Source: CAYURP01 sp964447175 (lineage in GTDB: Bacteria > Zixibacteria > MSB-5A5 > SM23-73-2). Taken from it: a DNA stretch of 29,132 nucleotides. Every line of letters begins with the position of its first letter. The stretch's first letter is position 1. Below the pieces are notes generated by a model, which was not told where the DNA came from, searched no databases, and saw only the letters and a list, made by a program, of their open reading frames with translations. Positions 24,890-29,132 of this stretch are shown piece by piece. The position numbers and the translations under genes are program-made. The stretch covers positions 1-29,132 of the forward strand of contig CAYURP010000033.1 in the NCBI GenBank assembly GCA_964447175.1. The letters run 5' to 3'.

Positions 24890-24934
24890 AATAAGAAAAA
24901 TAATGCCAGAACCTAACTTAAGTTAGATTCTGGC
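24890..24934 (-). terminator. Intrinsic terminator of the propeller gene (minus strand)
   Basis: GCCAGAA (24905-24911) pairs with TTCTGGC (24928-24934), and the inner TAACTTAAGTTA is fully palindromic. Read on the minus strand, the stem is followed by ATTATTTTTC. It lies 49 bases beyond the stop of the dockerin propeller gene. Confidence 0.75.
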
Positions 24935-24982
24935 AAACTCTTTATTCAGGAAAAAGTGATGTGAAAATTTAAATTGAATGTC

Positions 24983-26764
24983 TTAGCTGCAGGGAGGAGG
25001 GCCGCTTCTCCAGAGGTAGTTGACTAAATAGACCATATCTGCTACGGTGACATTATCATCACAATTGACATCACCAGCCTGTAATGGTATGGGCTCAGGT
25101 CCGAACCTCCAGAGATATCTAGAGATATACACGATGTCTACCACGTTTATTGTGCCATCCGCATTAGCATCACCCCGGTTAATGGAACTGTACTCAGAGG
25201 AAACTGTTTGTTTAAACAGGGTGTCATTGGAAAAATTATCGTCTTCAGAGAGTATGGAGAATACGGTTATAGTGTAGTGAACTCCGATATCTGGTCCCAC
25301 GGTCCAAGGAGAGAAAACTTCTTGAGAAAATCCCCCCACTGCTACACCAGAGCCATTAACGGTGTCTCCATATACATAATAGCCTTGAGTGTCTATTACA
25401 CAGGCTAAATCGAAGCTCTGTGGAGTTGACCTGAAATTTCTCACAGTGACCTTTGGTAGATAGGTGGAGTCCTTTTTCACTATATCCGAAATATCGATTG
25501 AGTAAACTCCCACATCCGGAGCGCCGGTGCCAAAGGCATATAACTTGCCATCGAAATTCCCGATGTAGAGATAACCATTACCGTCGATGGTGGGTGAGGA
25601 TTCAAAGCCAGCATCTGTTTGAAAGGTCCATTTGACGGACCCATCCGGATTTAATGCATACAATGTGGAGTCCCGGGAACCGAAATAAATTGTACCATCT
25701 CCGTCCACGGTGGGCGAGCAGTCGATAGGACCATTGGTTCGGAACTGCCATTTAAGTATCCCATAGTAACCGTTATCCATAACCGCATACAGGCAGCTGT
25801 CATATGACCCGAAATAGATGGTGCCATCAGGTCCAATTGCTGGCGAGGATTCCACACCACTTCCGGTCTCAAATGCCCATTTCAAAGTGCCATCGGGATT
25901 TACAGCCCAAAAGCTGGTATCAATGGAAACTGGCGTCTGTCCGAAGGCTCCAAACTGGTCGGTGCCGAAGTATATTGTCCCATCCTCACCCACAGCTGGC
26001 GAGGAATCTACCAGGTGACCATCAAAAAACTGACCCGTGGGATATTTCCATCTCACCTTACCATAAGTGATGGAGTCCTCGAAAGCATAGAGATTATGGT
26101 CCTTGGAACCCACATAAATGGTGCCGTCATCGAGAATGACTGCTGAAGAAAAAATGCACCATCCCGTGGTATAGCCCCATTTCTTAGTCCCGTCTTCAGC
26201 CCGGAAGGCATAAAAACCTAAATCAAGACAGCCAACGTAAACGTTACTATCCTGATTCAATGCCGGGGAGGCATAAACCGAATTTTGCCCCACGAAGCTT
26301 TTCCATTTTAATTTCCCATAGGTAAGTGAATCCTCCAGAGCATATAGATAATGATCCAGGGCACCGAAATAAATAGTCCCGTCAGGCCCAATAGTGGGAG
26401 AAGAAAATATACCAGCCGCATAACTACCTTTTCCAGTTTTGAATTTCCACTTGAGACTGCCATCGGGATTTATGGCATAAAGGCTGGAATCATATCCTCC
26501 GGTATTATACCCGAACCTGTCATAATAACCACCAGCTCCAATGTAGATGGTTCCGTCAAATCCTATGGAGGGGGAGGAGGTTATAGCATCGTTAACCTGG
26601 AATGTCCAGGCTACAGTAGGTGTGGCTGGACCGGTATAATTAATTCGGCCAGTATGTTTCAGATCGTGCCGAAACATAGGCCAGGGGCTTTCCTGTGCAA
26701 AAACCCCTGCAGATGAGAAAAACAAAGCGATGGTTATCGCCAGAGCAAAACATTTATGTCTCAT
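24983..26764 (-). CDS. Secreted PQQ-like beta-propeller protein with C-terminal dockerin
   Basis: A 593-residue exported protein. The signal peptide is residues 1-23 (MRHKCFALAITIALFF, cleavage near VFA-Q). Eight repeats of the type SSPTIGPDGTIYFG...LYA follow, enough for an eight-bladed propeller (about residues 30-415). A CARDB-like beta-sandwich with VTVRNFRSTPQSF comes next (about 420-525). The last 60 residues hold two dockerin/F-hand calcium motifs, GDANADGTINVVDIVYISRYLW and GDVNCDDNVTVADMVYLVNY. GGGAGGA seven bases before the ATG fixes the start. No cohesin is in the window, so the dockerin may anchor or stabilise rather than build a cellulosome. It is transcribed alone, divergent from cysK. 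Confidence 0.9.
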   Translation of the reverse strand: MRHKCFALAITIALFFSSAGVFAQESPWPMFRHDLKHTGRINYTGPATPTVAWTFQVNDAITSSPSIGFDGTIYIGAGGYYDRFGYNTGGYDSSLYAINPDGSLKWKFKTGKGSYAAGIFSSPTIGPDGTIYFGALDHYLYALEDSLTYGKLKWKSFVGQNSVYASPALNQDSNVYVGCLDLGFYAFRAEDGTKKWGYTTGWCIFSSAVILDDGTIYVGSKDHNLYAFEDSITYGKVRWKYPTGQFFDGHLVDSSPAVGEDGTIYFGTDQFGAFGQTPVSIDTSFWAVNPDGTLKWAFETGSGVESSPAIGPDGTIYFGSYDSCLYAVMDNGYYGILKWQFRTNGPIDCSPTVDGDGTIYFGSRDSTLYALNPDGSVKWTFQTDAGFESSPTIDGNGYLYIGNFDGKLYAFGTGAPDVGVYSIDISDIVKKDSTYLPKVTVRNFRSTPQSFDLACVIDTQGYYVYGDTVNGSGVAVGGFSQEVFSPWTVGPDIGVHYTITVFSILSEDDNFSNDTLFKQTVSSEYSSINRGDANADGTINVVDIVYISRYLWRFGPEPIPLQAGDVNCDDNVTVADMVYLVNYLWRSGPPPCS

Positions 26765-26938
26765 AGTATCCTCCCTGAATTTTTAGATTGCCATCTGGCT
26801 TAATTCTTTCATGCTTTTTTATTAGTTCTTTTTTGTTATGAAAAATTCTTAATTTCCCGAAACAAACCCGTTTGGAAGAAAAACTGCGAAAAGATATTGC
26901 TGACACGCAATTCCCGGAAAGAGCCAAACACCTCCATT

Positions 26939-26963
26939 AATTAAGACTAAATTAGTCTTAATT
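26939..26963. promoter_or_regulatory. Perfect 25-bp palindrome, candidate operator
   Basis: AATTAAGACTAA and TTAGTCTTAATT are exact reverse complements around a single central A. Size and symmetry suit a dimeric repressor. It touches the -35 box of the candidate promoter at 26962-26990. Confidence 0.5.
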
Positions 26964-26990
26964 CAAAAATGATACGGATTAACATATAAT
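26962..26990 (+). promoter_or_regulatory. Candidate promoter upstream of cysK
   Basis: TTCAAA at 26962-26967, 17 bp, TATAAT at 26985-26990. The -10 box is perfect and the -35 box matches four of six. If used for cysK the leader would be about 400 bases, which is long; a nearer promoter may exist. Confidence 0.35.
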
Positions 26991-27393
26991 GTATTTGTCA
27001 GGAAAAACTGTTTCTGCATCTTTCAGCTTTTTTTTCGACTTTCTTCATAATTTAAAGGCTTTTAGCCTAAAGAACAGAAATTTGGATTTTTTCAGGCGAG
27101 AGATATTCATTTGCTGGAATTTGCTCTGAAATTGGTCTTTTTGGGATAAAACTGGATCTTTTGTAAATTATTAAATTATATGAATTTTTTTCAAAAATTC
27201 ACTAATTTTGGCTTCAGTTTTGCGTATTAACAAACGATATAACTTTTATAGTAATTTCGACTTATTGAACTGAATTATAGAAGGATTTTAATTTTAAATT
27301 AAATGAAGAGAAATTTAGCTTCTTCAGGGGAAGGTATTGTTCATTTTTTTTTCTTGAGTCTGCATCTGCTTTAAATTTCCAAATCTGAGCGAG

Positions 27394-28332
27394 GTGGCGA
27401 TATACAATAATATCCTTGAAACGATCGGTAAAACACCCCTTGTTAAAATTAACCGATTAGTTGATAAAAAGGATGCTACCCTTATAGCCAAACTTGAGTT
27501 TTTCAATCCCGGTGGATCGATTAAGGATAGAATAGGTTTAAGCATGATAGAGTCAGCAGAACAAAACGGTCTTTTAAGGCCCGGCATGACCATTGTAGAA
27601 CCCACTTCGGGAAATACCGGAATCGGTTTAGCTATGGTTGCTGCGGTGAGGGGTTACCGCACCGTTTTCACCATGCCTGAAACCATGAGCCAGGAAAGAA
27701 AAGCCCTGCTTAGGTTTTTTGGTGCGGAAATCGTTCTTACTCCGGGTAATGAGGGCATGAGAGGGGCGGTGGAAAAAGCCCAGGAATTGGTTGAAAAATA
27801 TGGCTATTACCAGCCTCAGCAGTTTGAGAATTCAGCTAATCCTGAGATTCATCGGAGAACAACAGCTGAGGAGATAATTAATGATTTGGGAGAGTTTAAT
27901 CTGGATTACTTCGTAGCTGGTGTGGGAACCGGAGGAACTATAACCGGAGCTGGAGAAATCCTGAAGAAGAAATATGGCTGTAAAAACATTGCTGTGGAGC
28001 CGAAGGATTCTCCTGTACTTTCCGGAGGAAAAGCTGGGAAACACAAAATCCAGGGAATGGGAGCAGGTTTTATCCCTACGGTCTATAATCCTCAAAATGT
28101 GGATGAGATTATACAGGTCACAGATGAGGATGCCATTTCCACCTCCCGAAGACTGGCTCGAGAGGAAGGGATTTTAGCCGGGATCTCAGCTGGTGCAAAT
28201 GTATTTGCTGCACTTGACGTAGCTAAGAAAGCAAAAAATGGGAAAGTGGTTTTGACTATAATTCCTGATACGGGAGAAAGATACTTAAGTACGGATCTTT
28301 TCAAAGAGGAAGCTGAAGTTGATCCCATTTAA
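27394..28332 (+). CDS. cysK: Cysteine synthase (O-acetylserine sulfhydrylase)
   Basis: The 312-residue pyridoxal-phosphate enzyme joins O-acetylserine and sulfide to cysteine. The start is GTG, chosen because the product then begins AIYNNILETIGKTPLVKINRL as in other CysK proteins; the ribosome binding site is poor. The cofactor Lys44 lies in NPGGSIKDR, the substrate loop is PTSGNTGIGLA, the phosphate-binding loop is GVGTGGTITG, and GISAGANVFAA lies near the C terminus. Length is typical. It is followed after 11 bases by cysE, which supplies its substrate; the two form a small operon at the right end of the island. Confidence 0.95.
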   Translation: MAIYNNILETIGKTPLVKINRLVDKKDATLIAKLEFFNPGGSIKDRIGLSMIESAEQNGLLRPGMTIVEPTSGNTGIGLAMVAAVRGYRTVFTMPETMSQERKALLRFFGAEIVLTPGNEGMRGAVEKAQELVEKYGYYQPQQFENSANPEIHRRTTAEEIINDLGEFNLDYFVAGVGTGGTITGAGEILKKKYGCKNIAVEPKDSPVLSGGKAGKHKIQGMGAGFIPTVYNPQNVDEIIQVTDEDAISTSRRLAREEGILAGISAGANVFAALDVAKKAKNGKVVLTIIPDTGERYLSTDLFKEEAEVDPI

Positions 28333-28343
28333 AAGGGAGTAAC

Positions 28344-28904
28344 ATGATCCCCATTATTGAAGACATAAAAGCGATATATCGAAACGATCCAGCTGCCAGG
28401 AATTTTGAGTTTTTGCTCTATCCTGGTTTTCATGCCATATTCATTCATCGTTTAACCCATCTGCCCTGGAACCTGGGAATCCCTTTTGTTCCCAGATTGA
28501 TTTCCCAGATATCCAGATTTCTTACCGGAATTGAGATTCACCCGGGTGCAAAAATTGGGAAGGGTTTTTTCATAGACCATGGAATGGGAGTGGTGATTGG
28601 AGAGACCTCACAGATCGGAGATAATTGTGTTTTGTTTCATAACGTGACTTTAGGAGGAACAGGCAAACACAAGGGCAAAAGGCATCCCAGTATAGGGGAT
28701 AATGTAATGATCGGAACTGGTGCTATCCTTCTGGGACCAATTCGTGTAGGAAACAACGTGAGGATAGGTGCAAACACTTTTATTTTTATGAAGGATGTGC
28801 CGGATAATTGTACCGTGGTGGGTACCCCGGGAAGGATAGTCAGGATGAATAATCTGAATGTGGATAAAGAGCTTGAATTCACAAAAATTAAAGAAATTAC
28901 TTGA
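28344..28904 (+). CDS. cysE: Serine O-acetyltransferase
   Basis: The 186-residue hexapeptide-repeat enzyme acetylates serine for cysteine synthesis. The short N-terminal helical domain begins IIEDIKAIYRNDPAARN; the left-handed beta-helix includes IHPGAKIGKGFFIDHGMGVVIGE with the active-site His, then HNVTLGGTGKHKGKRHPSIGDNVMIGTGA. The length matches the short (EpsC-like) form without the long N-terminal extension. AAAGGGAG precedes the ATG. The tail ends KLKEIT-like (FTKIKEIT) and does not finish in Ile alone with an extended tail as in E. coli, so complex formation with CysK is open. Its stop codon overlaps the -35 box of the tRNA-Thr/tuf promoter. Confidence 0.95.
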   Translation: MIPIIEDIKAIYRNDPAARNFEFLLYPGFHAIFIHRLTHLPWNLGIPFVPRLISQISRFLTGIEIHPGAKIGKGFFIDHGMGVVIGETSQIGDNCVLFHNVTLGGTGKHKGKRHPSIGDNVMIGTGAILLGPIRVGNNVRIGANTFIFMKDVPDNCTVVGTPGRIVRMNNLNVDKELEFTKIKEIT

Positions 28905-28928
28905 CAAATTTTTATTATTATTTATAAT
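28901..28928 (+). promoter_or_regulatory. Promoter of tRNA-Thr(GGT)-tuf
   Basis: TTGACA at 28901-28906, a 16-bp spacer and TATAAT at 28923-28928, both boxes perfect. The -35 box contains the cysE TGA stop (28902-28904). Transcription would start near 28935. Confidence 0.85.
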
Positions 28929-28961
28929 GAGGTTTTGTATCGTGAGAGGAATATAGTTTTG

Positions 28962-29034
28962 GCCCATGTAGCTCAGTTGGTAGAGCACATCCTTGGTAAG
29001 GATGAGGTCACCGGTTCAATCCCGGTCATGGGCT
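28962..29034 (+). tRNA. tRNA-Thr (anticodon GGT)
   Basis: Acceptor GCCCATG / CATGGGC, D stem GCTC / GAGC, anticodon stem CATCC / GGATG around TTGGTAA, T arm CCGGTTCAATCCCGG, discriminator T, no encoded CCA. It lies 62 bases before tuf, as in the classical tRNA-tuf operon. Confidence 0.97.
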
Positions 29035-29096
29035 GATTCAGAGGTAAGATAGATTAATTTTCAAAGAACGGAAAATAAAAATTTTGGAGGTATTAG

Positions 29097-29132
29097 ATGG
29101 CCAAGCCGAAATTTGTGAGGACCAAGCCGCAT
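29097..29132 (+). CDS. tuf: Elongation factor Tu, 3' partial (first 12 codons)
   Basis: Only twelve codons lie in the window: MAKPKFVRTKPH, the well-known N terminus of EF-Tu (usually MAKEKFxRxKPH followed by VNVGTIGHVDHGKT). GGAGG at 29086-29090 is well placed before the ATG. Position directly after tRNA-Thr(GGT) is the classical context. EF-Tu brings aminoacyl-tRNA to the ribosome. The rest lies beyond the right edge, so completeness cannot be judged. Confidence 0.9.
   Translation, partial: MAKPKFVRTKPH

Larger units (their letters stand above)
24005..24982. other. Gene-free region of the island with repeats and a tRNA remnant
   Basis: No supportable gene. In order it holds a small perfect inverted repeat GTCAAC / GTTGAC (24265-24282), a bulged stem GGGGTGG...CCATCCCC (24371-24391), a TTGACA box without a good -10 (24464-24469), the degenerate tRNA-Gly 3' end (24529-24553), composite repeat copy B (24570-24808) and the minus-strand terminator (24890-24934). 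Confidence 0.65.
26765..27393. other. Divergent intergenic region between propeller gene and cysK
   Basis: AT-rich with no supportable gene. It contains the propeller ribosome binding site, a perfect inverted repeat (26939-26963), a plus-strand promoter candidate (26962-26990) and a small AGGC / GCCT hairpin near 27055-27070. The remaining 320 bases up to cysK show no T-box consensus, no riboswitch I can recognise and no terminator. Confidence 0.6.

Noticed and set aside
27000..27393. T-box or other cysteine riboswitch before cysK
   Set aside because: The T-box core and an antiterminator/terminator pair are not visible; only a 4-bp hairpin near 27055 was found.

Overview
The window reads as chromosomal DNA of a Gram-negative, poorly studied bacterium. 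It has three predicted outer-membrane barrel proteins, a secreted eight-bladed PQQ-like propeller with a C-terminal dockerin, a four-helix-bundle (23S-IVS type) gene and dispersed hairpin repeats. That mix recalls candidate phyla of the FCB neighbourhood such as Zixibacteria. This placement is an inference from gene content, not a search result.

Layout. At 1-6450 lie a GAF/HD-GYP signalling protein cut by the left edge, a putative lipoprotein, a second-type elongation factor G (EF-G2-like) behind a strong promoter, and two tandem paralogous outer-membrane proteins, each followed by an intrinsic terminator. At 6660-17381 lies a compact, all-plus housekeeping run: yebC, ruvC-ruvA-ruvB, queH, a barrel protein, a DUF2905 protein, queA, ispD, ispF, a DedA protein, ddl, a HAD hydrolase and cysS. 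Many of these genes overlap by 1-11 bases. Together they serve recombination (RuvABC), tRNA queuosine modification (QueA then QueH), isoprenoid precursors (IspD, IspF), the cell wall (Ddl) and translation (CysS).

At 17463-29132 lies the most interesting part. The order tRNA-Thr(TGT), tRNA-Tyr(GTA), tRNA-Gly(TCC), tRNA-Thr(GGT), tuf is the classical bacterial operon (as in E. coli thrU-tyrU-glyT-thrT-tufB), but here it is broken twice. A 440-bp element with imperfect terminal inverted repeats around a frameshifted four-helix-bundle gene sits between tRNA-Thr and tRNA-Tyr. About 10.7 kb then separates tRNA-Gly from tRNA-Thr(GGT). That island carries a nuclease-like unknown, a GNAT acetyltransferase, a membrane-TPR protein, a polytopic membrane protein, the dockerin propeller and cysK-cysE. 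Its first part is punctuated by copies of a composite multi-hairpin repeat with a TGTCAGGTC core. A degenerate copy of the tRNA-Gly 3' end lies 6.3 kb downstream of the real one.

Regulation that can be read: five sigma70-like promoters share TTGAC(A/T)-16 bp-TATA(A/C/T)T. They lie before the lipoprotein gene, before EF-G2, twice in tandem before tRNA-Thr(TGT), and before tRNA-Thr(GGT)-tuf, the last overlapping the cysE stop codon. A perfect 12-bp inverted repeat lies at a candidate promoter some 400 bp upstream of cysK.
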